DNA of 14,018 bases from Gemmatimonadaceae bacterium (GCA_019689955.1 JADGGM010000015.1:1-14018); one strand, 5' to 3'. Shown: positions 7,193 through 13,965, numbered from the stretch's first letter. Notes: a model not told the origin generated them from the letters alone. A program made the numbers and translations.

Positions 7193-8017
7193 ATGCGCTG
7201 GTCTGTCGTCGCAGTCGCCGCGGCTGGGCTGTCGCTATCGGCTTGCTCGACGTCGTCGCCCACCGGCCCGAGCTCGGTGCTCGATGCCCCGACCGGTCTC
7301 ATCTCCTTCTCGCTCGACGAGGCGATCGAGCTGTCGTGGTCGAGCAACGCGCGCACGTCCGCCCCGGACCTGTTCAGCTACTACGCCGTGTACTCGACCT
7401 CGTACGACCTCGACCACGGCGTGTGCGGGTCGTCGTGGGTGCTCGAGGGGACCACGGTCTCGGAGGACTTCATCGCCTCCGGGCTCCCGAACGGCGTCCC
7501 GCGCTGTTTCGCCGTGAGCGCGATCAACACGAGCGGGATCGAGAGCGACTGGAGCGCCTCGCGCTACGACACCCCGCGCTACGACTCGCGGAACATCGTG
7601 GTCTACGCGCAGCAGGTGTCGCTGGCCAGGAGCGGGTTCAAGTTCTACGACCCGTCGTCGGGGTATCTCGGGTTGGTGCTGAGCGGTGATCGGACCGACG
7701 TCGACTTCTACGTGGACCGCGACGTCGACGGCACCATGTGGCTGGTCCCCGTGCGCACCGGCACCGAGGTCGCGTTCTACGGCACCGAGCCCGTGGCCGA
7801 CCTCACGTCGATCGACGTGGCGCCGCTGAACGGCTTCGACGTCACGGCGGTCGAGGCGGCGCCCGGCTACGGGTACGTGTTCGAGATGGACGAGCCCGAC
7901 GGCCTCCACTTCGGCGGCGTGCGGGTGACGCACGTGGGGCAGGACTTCGTGATCCTCGACTGGTCGTACCAGAGCGATCCGGGGAACCCGGAGCTGCGGG
8001 TCGTGGCCCAGCGCTGA
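7193..8017 (+). CDS. Putative lipoprotein with fibronectin type III-like domain
   Basis: The function is not recognised. The 274-residue product begins with a clean lipoprotein signal, MRWSVVAVAAAGLSLSAC, with lipobox LSAC and Cys18, followed by a Ser/Thr/Pro-rich tether. Residues about 31-125 look like one fibronectin type III domain (APTGLISFS, IELSWS, FSYYAVYST, RCFAVSAINTSGIESDWS). Cys78 and Cys105 in it could form a disulfide. The remaining 145 or so residues are beta-rich and aromatic, with no motif I know; the domain ends VILDWSYQSDPG. The open frame extends upstream to an ATG-less start near 6998, but the extra 65 residues are Arg/Pro-rich with no coding look. The ATG at 7193 has GGAG six bases upstream and begins the signal peptide. 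It is probably an envelope surface or periplasmic binding protein, flanked by a structured leader and a strong hairpin, so likely monocistronic. Confidence 0.85.
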   Translation: MRWSVVAVAAAGLSLSACSTSSPTGPSSVLDAPTGLISFSLDEAIELSWSSNARTSAPDLFSYYAVYSTSYDLDHGVCGSSWVLEGTTVSEDFIASGLPNGVPRCFAVSAINTSGIESDWSASRYDTPRYDSRNIVVYAQQVSLARSGFKFYDPSSGYLGLVLSGDRTDVDFYVDRDVDGTMWLVPVRTGTEVAFYGTEPVADLTSIDVAPLNGFDVTAVEAAPGYGYVFEMDEPDGLHFGGVRVTHVGQDFVILDWSYQSDPGNPELRVVAQR

Positions 8018-8041
8018 GCGCCGCGACAGCGAGGGAAGGGA

Positions 8042-8077
8042 ACGGGCGCACCCGCGGTCTCTTGCGGGTGCGCCCGT
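8042..8077 (+). terminator. Strong hairpin terminator after the lipoprotein gene
   Basis: A perfect 14-base-pair stem (8042-8055 with 8064-8077; arms ACGGGCGCACCCGC and GCGGGTGCGCCCGT) encloses an 8-base loop, GGTCTCTT. It begins 24 bases after the lipoprotein stop. The downstream sequence (CTGCGTTGTGTGG) is only modestly T-rich, so this is a GC-rich variant of an intrinsic terminator. It separates the lipoprotein gene from the radical SAM gene. Confidence 0.75.
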
Positions 8078-8146
8078 CTGCGTTGTGTGGTACGGCGCGT
8101 GCATGGGATGGGTCGAGACCGCTGGCGACGCGTGGCGCCGTGCTCG

Positions 8147-8152
8147 TACATT
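8147..8152 (+). promoter_or_regulatory. Candidate -10 element (TACATT) for the radical SAM transcript
   Basis: TACATT fits TANNNT and ends six bases before the ATG at 8159, the spacing expected for a leaderless transcript starting on that ATG. A -35 element is not clear; TGGCGA at 8123-8128 is a weak match with an 18-base spacer. The location just after the strong terminator supports a new transcription start here. Confidence 0.4.
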
Positions 8153-8158
8153 CCCCGC

Positions 8159-8185
8159 ATGCTTCAACTCGCTCGGCTCGGCTGA
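8159..8185 (+). CDS. Possible leaderless 8-residue mini-ORF overlapping the radical SAM start
   Basis: ATG at 8159 opens a frame encoding MLQLARLG, and its TGA (8183-8185) overlaps the next ATG as TGATG. The mini-ORF starts where a transcript from the TACATT box would begin. The radical SAM gene has no visible Shine-Dalgarno site, so a ribosome finishing this mini-ORF could re-initiate on the overlapping ATG. The peptide has no recognisable function. It may equally be a chance frame, with the ATG at 8185 simply being used from a short leader. Confidence 0.3.
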   Translation: MLQLARLG

Positions 8186-9156
8186 TGCTCTCCAAGCGCT
8201 TCAAGCCCTGGCACGTGCCGCTGTTCGCGGCCAAGTACGCCTACCTGCACCTCAAGCGCTTCCCGATCCTCGTCCACTTCGAGGTGACGATGCGCTGCAA
8301 CGCCCACTGCGACTTCTGCGACTACTGGAAGACCGACCCCGCCGAGAAGGCGCGGGAGGTGAAGAGCTTCGCGGACGCGGCGCGGTTCTTCAACCCGCTC
8401 ATGATCACCTTCACCGGGGGGGAGCCGCTCCTCCGGCGCGACCTCGAGGACCTGGTGGCCGGCGTCGCCCGCGCCGTGCGGCTCAAGTACATCACCGTGA
8501 TCACGCACGGGGCGATGCTCACCCCGGAACGCGCCCGATCGCTCTGGGATGCCGGGATCAACCAGTTCAACATCTCGCTCGACTTCCTCGATGAGCGCCA
8601 CGACGCGGCGCGCGGGATCCCGGGGCTCACGCGCAAGATCTTCGACACCATCCCGCGGCTCCAGGCGCAGGGGATCGACAGCATCCGGTTCAACACCGTG
8701 ATCAAGCGGGAGAACCTGGACCAGCTCGTGCCGCTGGTGCACCGCGCGCACGCGCTCGGCGTGGGGGTCTCGTTCAGCACGTACACGGCGATGAAGAACG
8801 GGAACGCCGCGCACGCGCTGAGCGCGGAGCACCTCGCCCAGCTCGACGCCGTGATCGCCGAGCTGCTCGCCTTCAAGCGGCGCCACCGCGGGGTGATCGT
8901 GAGCTCGGACCACTACCTCCGGCAGGTGCCGCGCTACTTCCGGAATGCGATGCACGAGCCCTGCTACTCCGGCGTGCGGACGATCCACGTGAACCCGATG
9001 GGCGAGGTGCGGCGGTGCCCCGATTTCCCGAGCGACTGGCACTGGACCGCGTTCCGCCGCTACGAGCCGATCGACTGCAACGCGTGCTTCTACGCGTGCC
9101 GCGGAGAGGCACAGGCGCCGCTCACGATCTCGCGAGTGAGGGACGTGATGGCGTGA
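8185..9156 (+). CDS. Radical SAM enzyme with SPASM/twitch-like C-terminal cysteines, substrate unknown
   Basis: Radical SAM enzymes cleave S-adenosylmethionine with a [4Fe-4S] cluster to make a 5'-deoxyadenosyl radical. The 323-residue product has the cluster motif CNAHCDFC (Cys38, Cys42, Cys45) just after FEVTMRC. The SAM-binding signature FTGGEPLLRRD has the GGE at 78-80. The TIM-barrel continues through FNISLDFLDE and SIRFNTVIKREN. The C-terminus has five further Cys (260, 278, 298, 301, 305) in HEPCYSG, VRRCPDFPSD and DCNACFYACRGE. These resemble a SPASM or twitch domain holding an auxiliary cluster, though the region is short. Such domains occur in peptide-modifying and cofactor-making enzymes. 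The N-terminal 30 residues are basic and aromatic (KRFKPWHVPLF) and may be membrane-associating. The gene stands alone between non-coding regions, with no precursor peptide or partner enzyme next to it, so the substrate cannot be named. Confidence 0.88.
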   Translation: MLSKRFKPWHVPLFAAKYAYLHLKRFPILVHFEVTMRCNAHCDFCDYWKTDPAEKAREVKSFADAARFFNPLMITFTGGEPLLRRDLEDLVAGVARAVRLKYITVITHGAMLTPERARSLWDAGINQFNISLDFLDERHDAARGIPGLTRKIFDTIPRLQAQGIDSIRFNTVIKRENLDQLVPLVHRAHALGVGVSFSTYTAMKNGNAAHALSAEHLAQLDAVIAELLAFKRRHRGVIVSSDHYLRQVPRYFRNAMHEPCYSGVRTIHVNPMGEVRRCPDFPSDWHWTAFRRYEPIDCNACFYACRGEAQAPLTISRVRDVMA

Positions 9157-9173
9157 CCCTCGCCCCGCGCCGT

Positions 9174-9193
9174 GGGCAAGGGGAGGGAAGGGG
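9174..9193 (+). other. G-quadruplex motif after the radical SAM gene
   Basis: Four G tracts separated by one to three bases (GGG-caa-GGGG-a-GGG-aa-GGGG) lie 17 bases after the stop codon. In the transcript they could fold into a G-quadruplex and act on termination or stability. Evidence is sequence pattern only. Confidence 0.35.
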
Positions 9194-9203
9194 TGGCGCC
9201 GCC

Positions 9204-9252
9204 CTGGCTTGCGCCAGTTATGTCAAACTTATAGGCGTCTTGATACTACGCC
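9204..9252 (+). other. Two small hairpins in an AT-rich patch downstream of the radical SAM gene
   Basis: CTGGC-ttgc-GCCAG (9204-9217) is followed directly by TTATGTCAAACTTATA. The latter is unusually AT-rich for this window and could serve as a weak terminator tail or a promoter. A second dyad, GGCGT-cttgatact-ACGCC (9234-9252), follows. A TGTCAA/TACTAC pair with a 17-base spacer (9221-9249) is only a weak promoter match. Confidence 0.3.
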
Positions 9253-9287
9253 ATCAGACCTCCTCCCCAGGATCGCCTGCTTCTCGC

Positions 9288-9402
9288 GTTCATCGACGTG
9301 TGCCTCTCCCGGTCCTCGCCGCGTCTCCCTCGCGGTCGTCGACGTGTGCCCCCTCGCGGTTCTCGCCCTGTGTCCCTCGCAGTCGTCGGTGTCGCGCGCG
9401 AG
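9288..9402. repeat. Degenerate 23/24-base tandem repeat array, about 4.5 units
   Basis: Units run 9288-9311 (24), 9312-9334 (23), 9335-9358 (24) and 9359-9381 (23), with a partial unit at 9382-9402. Each begins GTYNTCG and ends near CCTCGCG or CCTCGCA. Units 1 and 3 share TCGACGTGTGCC; units 2 and 4 are closer to each other, giving a 46-47-base higher-order period. A more degenerate unit may precede at about 9270-9287. No spacers separate the units. The period is not a multiple of three, so it is unlikely to encode a repeat protein. It lies in the 443-base non-coding gap. Confidence 0.6.
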
Positions 9403-9505
9403 GTGGCGGGTGGCGACGGATGGCGCGCATCGCGCGCTGATGGTGAGCGTTGCGTTATAGGGGGCCCGGGAGTCGTTGTACACGAGTGCGGGCGCGCTGC
9501 AAACC

Positions 9506-9534
9506 TTGTCCGCCGTGAGACTTAGCGGTATCTT
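9506..9534 (+). promoter_or_regulatory. Candidate sigma-70-type promoter for the TPR/prenyl synthase/tatA operon
   Basis: TTGTCC (9506-9511) and TATCTT (9529-9534) are separated by exactly 17 bases, each matching the consensus at four of six positions. Transcription would start near 9541, giving a leader of about 60 bases before the ATG at 9600. This is the best promoter-like pair in the 9157-9599 gap. The rest of the gap (9403-9505) shows no gene or clear element. Confidence 0.4.
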
Positions 9535-9599
9535 CAGGGTTCTTCGCCTCCCAACGCGCGAAGCGCAGCCGCCTCGCCTACGGAGCCCACCACGCGCTG

Positions 9600-12377
9600 A
9601 TGTCCAACGTCGCGAAGCTGAAAAAACGAGCGCTCGAGTACGAGCAAAAAAAACAGTTCGACAAAGCGCTCGAGACGTACGTGCAGATCCTCGCCGAGCT
9701 CGGCGATGAGCACGTCGACGAGGCTGACGTGGCGCTCTACAACCGCGTGGGCGATCTCTTGCTGCGCAAGGGCGACGTCAGCGAAGCCGTGGATCACTAC
9801 GAGCGCGCCGTCGACCTCTACACCGAGGGCGGCTTCTTCAACAACGCCATCGCGCTCTGCAACAAGATCCTCCGCAACGCCCCCGGGCGGAACTCGGTCT
9901 ACTACAAGCTCGGGAAGATCAGCGCGAAGAAGGGCTTCATCAACGACGCCAAGCAGAACTTCCTCGAGTACGCCGACCGCATGCAGCGCATGGGGCAACT
10001 CGAGGAGGCCTTTCGCGCGCTCAAGGAGTTCGCTGATCTCTGCCCGGACCAGGACGACATCCGTCTGATGCTCGCGGACCAGTTGGTCCGCAAGAACCGG
10101 AAGGCGGAGGCGATCGAGCAGCTCCAGCTCCTGTACGAGAAGTTCCAGGCCGAGGGGCGCACGCGCGAGGCGCGGGCCACGGTCGACCGCATGAAGGCGA
10201 TCGACCCGGAGCTGGAGCCGAAGGAGGCGACGAGTCGGCCGACGCCGAAGGTGAACGACCTCGTCTTCCTCGACGTGAGCTACGACGAGCCGCCCCCGGG
10301 CGCCCCGTCGGGGCGCGGCGCGCCAAGTGCGCCGGCCCAGCGCTCCGCGCCGCCAGCTCCGGCTCCCGAGCCGTCGCCGACGATGGCCGACGACGACCTC
10401 CCGATCCTCGACATGGAGCTCGACGTCCCCGCTGATACCGCCGCGGGCGCCGAGTCGGGGTACGTGGATGGGAGCGTCGGCCCCACCGGCGCGGGCGCCG
10501 CGGACCTCGTGGCCAACGTCGACCCGGGCCACATCAGCGGGTTCGAGCAGACATCGCTCGGCGACGGGTCGTCGACCTTCGGCAACGTGGAGGTCCCCCC
10601 GCTCGCCGAGTTGGAGAGCGTGGGAGGGGTGAGCCCCGGCGAGCTCGATACCGCGCCGCTGGACATCGTCCCCTCGGTGCTCGACGACGGCACCCTCGAT
10701 TCCGGGCTCGGCACCGACGTCGGCGCCGGCCTCACGGGGATGCTCGACCAGCGGCTCGACGCCGAGCTCCCCGGCGAGCCGGCGGGTGGCGGGTCTGGGG
10801 ACCTGACCTTCATCTACCCCGACGATCTCCCCGCCGGCGACGTCGGCGCGCCCGACGGCGGCCCGGCGCTCGACCTGATCTACCCGACCGAGCCCGAGCC
10901 ATCGCTCGAGCCGGACCTCTCGCTCGAGCCGCTCCCCGAGCCCGAGCCGGTGATGCCGCCGCAACGCCCCGTCGCGCCGCGCCAACCTGGTGCGCGTCCG
11001 TCCGGCGCGCGTCCGGCGGCCCCGGCCCCGGCGCCGGAGCCGATCGCGCGCGTCGTCGACCGTCTGCGCGCGCTGGTGGCGCGCGCGCCGGAGGACTTCG
11101 ACCTCCGCCGGCAGCTCGGCGAGGCGCTGCTGGAGGACGGTGAGCGGGCCGCGGGGCTCGCCGAGCTCGAGGCCGCGATGGCCGGCTTCGAGCGCGTCGG
11201 CGACCTGCACGGCGCGAGCGCCGTCGCGGAGGAGCTGATCCACGTCGAGCCGAACTCGGTGCGTTACCACCAGAAGCGCGTCGAGTACGCGGTCCGCGCC
11301 AACGACAAAGGGCGACTCGCCGACGCGTACTTCGCGCTCGCGGAGTGCCTCTTCCGATCCGGGCAGCTCGACAAGGCGCGCGCCGTCTACGGCCGCGTGC
11401 TCGAGCTCTCGCCCAACGACGCGCGTGCGCGCGCCGCGCTCGCCACCTTTGCCGACGAGCCGACGACGGCCACGCCGACCCCCGTGGCGCCGTCCCCTGC
11501 CGCGCCGTCCCCTGCGGCGCGGAACGGCGTGCCGCCCAAGGGCGTGGCCCCGCTGGCCGTCGCGCCGCCGAATGCCCCGGCGCCGAGTGCGCGCACCAAC
11601 CCCGCGCCGCGCCCGAGCGCGCCGACACCGCGCCCCGCCGCGCCGACGCCGCCCGCGAGCGCAGCCACGCCGCGTCCAAGCGCGCCCGCGCCCGGCGCCG
11701 CGGCGAGGAACGCTCCGCGCCCCAGCGGCCCGACGGCCAGCCCGGCGCCCCCGGCGCCCAAGGCGCCGGCGCAGCGCCCCGCGCCGCAACGCCCCGCGGC
11801 CGCGAAAGCCGCGGAGCCGCAGCGCACGGCCGAGCCCAACAGCGACGACACCTTCGTCAACCTCTCCGACTGGTTGCGCGAGGACTCCCCCACGAAGAGC
11901 ACGCGCATGGTCGTGGACGTGGAGGAGCCGCAGGACCCCGAGCAGGTCGACTTCGCCGAGATGCTCGACATGTTCAAGCAGGGCGTCGCCGCGAACGTCG
12001 ACGAGACCGACCACGAGGCCCACTACGACCTCGGCGTCGCGTACAAGGAGATGGGGCTCCTCGACGAAGCGATCGCCGAGTTCCAGAAGGCCCTCCGCGG
12101 CTCGGAGCACCGCGTGCGCACCTACGAGGCGCTCGGGCAGTGCTTCGTGGAGAAGGGGCAGTTCCAGATCGCGCTCACGATTCTCTCGCGCTCCCTCAAC
12201 GAAAAAGACTCGACGGACGACATGTTGGTCGGTGTGCTCTACCTGCTGGGCGTGGCCTCGGAAGCGCTGGGGAAGTGGGAGGACGCCCTCCGTTATTACG
12301 AGCGCGTGTTCGCGGTCGACATCCAGTTCCGCGACATCGGCGAGCGGTTGGCCGCGGTGGAGCGCATGGCGCAATGA
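9600..12377 (+). CDS. Large cytoplasmic TPR-repeat protein with acidic and Pro/Ala-rich linkers
   Basis: The specific function is not recognised; it should be a protein-protein scaffold. The 925-residue product has no signal peptide or membrane segment. The N-terminal block (about 1-215) is a run of tetratricopeptide repeats (RALEYEQKKQFDKALETYVQI, VALYNRVGDLLLRKGDVSEA, FINDAKQNFLEYADRMQRMG). An acidic, Gly/Pro-rich disordered region follows (about 225-465). A middle helical TPR block (about 480-615) includes DFDLRRQLGEALLEDGERAAG and ADAYFALAECLFRSGQLDKA. A very Pro/Ala-rich linker (about 620-740) comes next. The C-terminal TPR block (about 775-925) includes AHYDLGVAYKEMGLLDEAIAE and VRTYEALGQCFVEKGQFQIA. 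The start at 9600 lacks a well-placed Shine-Dalgarno site; GGAG lies about 14 bases upstream. The gene overlaps the prenyl synthase by ATGA, so it heads that operon. Large multi-block TPR proteins of this kind occur in motility and envelope scaffolds, but that link is speculation here. Confidence 0.85.
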   Translation: MSNVAKLKKRALEYEQKKQFDKALETYVQILAELGDEHVDEADVALYNRVGDLLLRKGDVSEAVDHYERAVDLYTEGGFFNNAIALCNKILRNAPGRNSVYYKLGKISAKKGFINDAKQNFLEYADRMQRMGQLEEAFRALKEFADLCPDQDDIRLMLADQLVRKNRKAEAIEQLQLLYEKFQAEGRTREARATVDRMKAIDPELEPKEATSRPTPKVNDLVFLDVSYDEPPPGAPSGRGAPSAPAQRSAPPAPAPEPSPTMADDDLPILDMELDVPADTAAGAESGYVDGSVGPTGAGAADLVANVDPGHISGFEQTSLGDGSSTFGNVEVPPLAELESVGGVSPGELDTAPLDIVPSVLDDGTLDSGLGTDVGAGLTGMLDQRLDAELPGEPAGGGSGDLTFIYPDDLPAGDVGAPDGGPALDLIYPTEPEPSLEPDLSLEPLPEPEPVMPPQRPVAPRQPGARPSGARPAAPAPAPEPIARVVDRLRALVARAPEDFDLRRQLGEALLEDGERAAGLAELEAAMAGFERVGDLHGASAVAEELIHVEPNSVRYHQKRVEYAVRANDKGRLADAYFALAECLFRSGQLDKARAVYGRVLELSPNDARARAALATFADEPTTATPTPVAPSPAAPSPAARNGVPPKGVAPLAVAPPNAPAPSARTNPAPRPSAPTPRPAAPTPPASAATPRPSAPAPGAAARNAPRPSGPTASPAPPAPKAPAQRPAPQRPAAAKAAEPQRTAEPNSDDTFVNLSDWLREDSPTKSTRMVVDVEEPQDPEQVDFAEMLDMFKQGVAANVDETDHEAHYDLGVAYKEMGLLDEAIAEFQKALRGSEHRVRTYEALGQCFVEKGQFQIALTILSRSLNEKDSTDDMLVGVLYLLGVASEALGKWEDALRYYERVFAVDIQFRDIGERLAAVERMAQ
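11487..11516 (+). repeat. 15-base tandem duplication inside the Pro/Ala linker
   Basis: Two 15-base copies (11487-11501 and 11502-11516, GCGCCGTCCCCTGC plus one variable base) encode APSPA twice in the TPR protein linker. It is in frame and looks like slippage-driven linker growth. Confidence 0.7.
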
Positions 12378-13378
12378 CGACCGCCGTGCCGGCTCGCACC
12401 CCCGCTCCCCCCACGCTGCACGAGATTCAGGCCCCGGTTCGCGACGCGCTCGCTCGAGTGAGCGAGGAGCTGCGGCGCATCGTCACGGCCGACCTTCCCC
12501 TCATCGACGCGGTGAACGCGCACCTGCTCCTGATGAAGGGGAAGATGTTCCGCCCCACGCTCACCCTCCTCGCGAGCCGCGTGGGCGAGGCGCCGGCGCC
12601 GCACGACGTCACGCTGGCCGCCATCGTGGAGCTCGTGCACCTCGCCACGCTGGTGCACGACGACTCGGTGGACCACTCGACGCTGCGGCGCGGGATGCCG
12701 ACGATCAACGCGCTCTTCACCCACCAGATCTCCGTGATCATGGGGGACTTCCTGTACTCGCGTGCGGTGGTGGAGCTGGTGCAGCTCGGCGATCTCGATG
12801 TGCTCCGCGTCCTCGCCAACGCCACGAACGTGATGACCGTGGGGGAGATGCGGCAGCTCACGGCGCTCGATGCGCTGGCCTTCACGGAGAGCGACTACGA
12901 GGCGCTCATCCGGTCCAAGACGGCCTCGCTCCTCTCGGCGGCGTGCGAGATCGGCGCGGTGGCCGGCGGGGGCGCGTATCGCGACCAGCTCGCGCGGTAC
13001 GGCGAACAGCTCGGGATGGCGTTCCAGGTCGCCGACGACTTGCTCGACTACACGGCCGACGCCGCCGTGACCGGAAAGCCCACGGGGCTCGACCTTCGGG
13101 AGCACAAGGTGACGCTTCCGCTCATTGCAGCGTTGCGCACCATGTCCGCCGCGTCGCGGCGCGAGGTGGAGGCGCTCTTCGCCACGCCGGAACCCAGCGA
13201 CGACCAGATCGAGCGCGTGATCTCGATCGTCGCCGAGGCCGGCGGGCTCGACTATGCCCGGCGGAGGGGCGCGGAGTACGCCCGCGCGGCCGAGGCCGCA
13301 CTCGACGGCCTCCCGGACACCCCGGCCGTCGCCGCCCTCCACGATGCCATTGCGTACGCCATGGACCGGAGTCAATGA
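12374..13378 (+). CDS. Long-chain trans-polyprenyl diphosphate synthase (IspB/HepT family)
   Basis: The enzyme extends allylic diphosphates with isopentenyl diphosphate to make the polyprenyl tail of a respiratory quinone such as menaquinone. The 334-residue product carries KGKMFRP (55-61) and the first aspartate-rich motif HDDSVDHSTLRRG (Asp96, Asp97, Asp100). The second is FQVADDLLDYTAD (Asp221, Asp222, Asp225), followed by TGLDLREHKVTLP (237-249). Residues four and five before the first motif are Thr and Ala, as in E. coli IspB (ATLLHDD), so long-chain product is expected; the exact length cannot be read. No signal peptide; soluble or membrane-peripheral. It overlaps the TPR gene by ATGA, and its stop overlaps the next gene's first ATG. 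The open frame extends far upstream only as a shadow of the TPR gene. ispB is plausible but not assigned because heptaprenyl and octaprenyl enzymes look alike. Confidence 0.93.
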   Translation: MTTAVPARTPAPPTLHEIQAPVRDALARVSEELRRIVTADLPLIDAVNAHLLLMKGKMFRPTLTLLASRVGEAPAPHDVTLAAIVELVHLATLVHDDSVDHSTLRRGMPTINALFTHQISVIMGDFLYSRAVVELVQLGDLDVLRVLANATNVMTVGEMRQLTALDALAFTESDYEALIRSKTASLLSAACEIGAVAGGGAYRDQLARYGEQLGMAFQVADDLLDYTADAAVTGKPTGLDLREHKVTLPLIAALRTMSAASRREVEALFATPEPSDDQIERVISIVAEAGGLDYARRRGAEYARAAEAALDGLPDTPAVAALHDAIAYAMDRSQ

Positions 13379-13656
13379 TGGCGAGAGGATCCTCGAAGCA
13401 TCGTCCGGGGTTTCATGCGCTGGTGCTGGCGATCGGGTTCATCGTGGGGGGGGTGCTCACCCAGGTGAGCCGCCGCTTCCTCCCCGCGGGAGCGGTCAAG
13501 GAATTCCTGACCTCGGGGGTGACCCCCTCGGTTGGGCCTTTGTCGCTCGATTTGATTATCATCAAGTTTGCCATCGGCCCCGTTGCTCTGGACGTCTCGT
13601 TGATGAGCCTCCTCGGTGTGCTCGTGGCATACCTCATAGCGAGATCGCTCTTTTAG
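13375..13656 (+). CDS. DUF4321-type small membrane protein
   Basis: The function is unknown. The 93-residue product has a short basic N-terminus and a hydrophobic segment at about 14-30 (HALVLAIGFIVGGVLTQ). A polar middle region (FLPAGAVKEFLTSGVTPSVG) follows, and then a second hydrophobic half (LSLDLIIIKFAIGPVALDVS then LMSLLGVLVAYLIARSLF). From memory this matches the DUF4321 pattern of a conserved S-L-D-L core followed by a C-terminal membrane helix; I could not search. The start may be the ATG at 13375 (ATGA overlap with the prenyl synthase stop) or the adjacent ATG at 13378. It lies between prenyl synthase and tatA, so it is co-expressed with both. A G8 run at about 13446 lies in the first membrane segment and would be a frameshift hotspot, but the frame is intact here. 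Confidence 0.75.
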   Translation: MMARGSSKHRPGFHALVLAIGFIVGGVLTQVSRRFLPAGAVKEFLTSGVTPSVGPLSLDLIIIKFAIGPVALDVSLMSLLGVLVAYLIARSLF

Positions 13657-13660
13657 GAGG
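13655..13660 (+). promoter_or_regulatory. Strong Shine-Dalgarno site of tatA, overlapping the preceding stop codon
   Basis: AGGAGG is the full anti-Shine-Dalgarno complement and lies five bases before the tatA ATG. It shares two bases with the TAG stop (13654-13656) of the DUF4321 gene. It is the only perfect site in the window, and suggests TatA is made in excess of its operon partners, as its pore-forming role needs. Confidence 0.8.
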
Positions 13661-13665
13661 CAGGT

Positions 13666-13932
13666 ATGGGTTTCGGTAATCTCGGCTTTGGCGAGATCCT
13701 CATCATTCTCGTCGTGGTGCTCCTGCTCTTCGGGGCCAAGCGGATCCCGGAGATCGCGGGCTCCATGGGGAAGGGGATTCGCGAGTTCAAGAAGAGCTTG
13801 AACGAGGTGCAGAGCTCGGTCGCGAGCGAGATCACCGCGCCGCGCGACGATCGCGAGCGGCTGCGGAGCGCGGAGCCGGCGCCGCGGCAGGACGACGCGG
13901 CCCGTCCCGAGCCCAAGCGCTTGCTGCAGTAA
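13666..13932 (+). CDS. tatA: TatA/E-family twin-arginine translocase subunit
   Basis: TatA oligomerises around TatC to let folded proteins cross the inner membrane. The 88-residue product has the standard layout: a short polar start with Glu10 in [10 protein letters not shown], a single membrane helix (about 11-22), the [11 protein letters not shown] hinge (21-31), an amphipathic helix with [11 protein letters not shown], and a charged unstructured tail. The family cannot be split firmly into TatA and TatB from this; the short helix and tail favour TatA, and Glu10 in place of the E. coli TatA Gln is common in single-TatA systems. It is the last gene of the second operon, nine bases after the DUF4321 stop. 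Its partner tatC is at 3204-3998. Confidence 0.94.
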   Translation: MGFGNLGFGEILIILVVVLLLFGAKRIPEIAGSMGKGIREFKKSLNEVQSSVASEITAPRDDRERLRSAEPAPRQDDAARPEPKRLLQ

Positions 13933-13965
13933 GCTCCTCCTCGCTCCAGGATGCGCCGAGGGGGG

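Noticed and set aside
9288..9402. CRISPR array
   Set aside because: The units are directly adjacent with no unique spacers, and are too degenerate; there are no cas genes.
9209..9460. 83-residue Cys-containing frame downstream of the radical SAM gene, considered as a peptide precursor
   Set aside because: It runs through the 23/24-base repeats, whose period is not a multiple of three, so the peptide does not repeat cleanly. There is no Shine-Dalgarno site and no leader-core pattern.
9534..12374. 946-residue open frame on the minus strand, antisense to the TPR gene
   Set aside because: Its composition is a shadow of the TPR gene and it has no motif. The + strand frame has clear TPR repeats and ATGA coupling.
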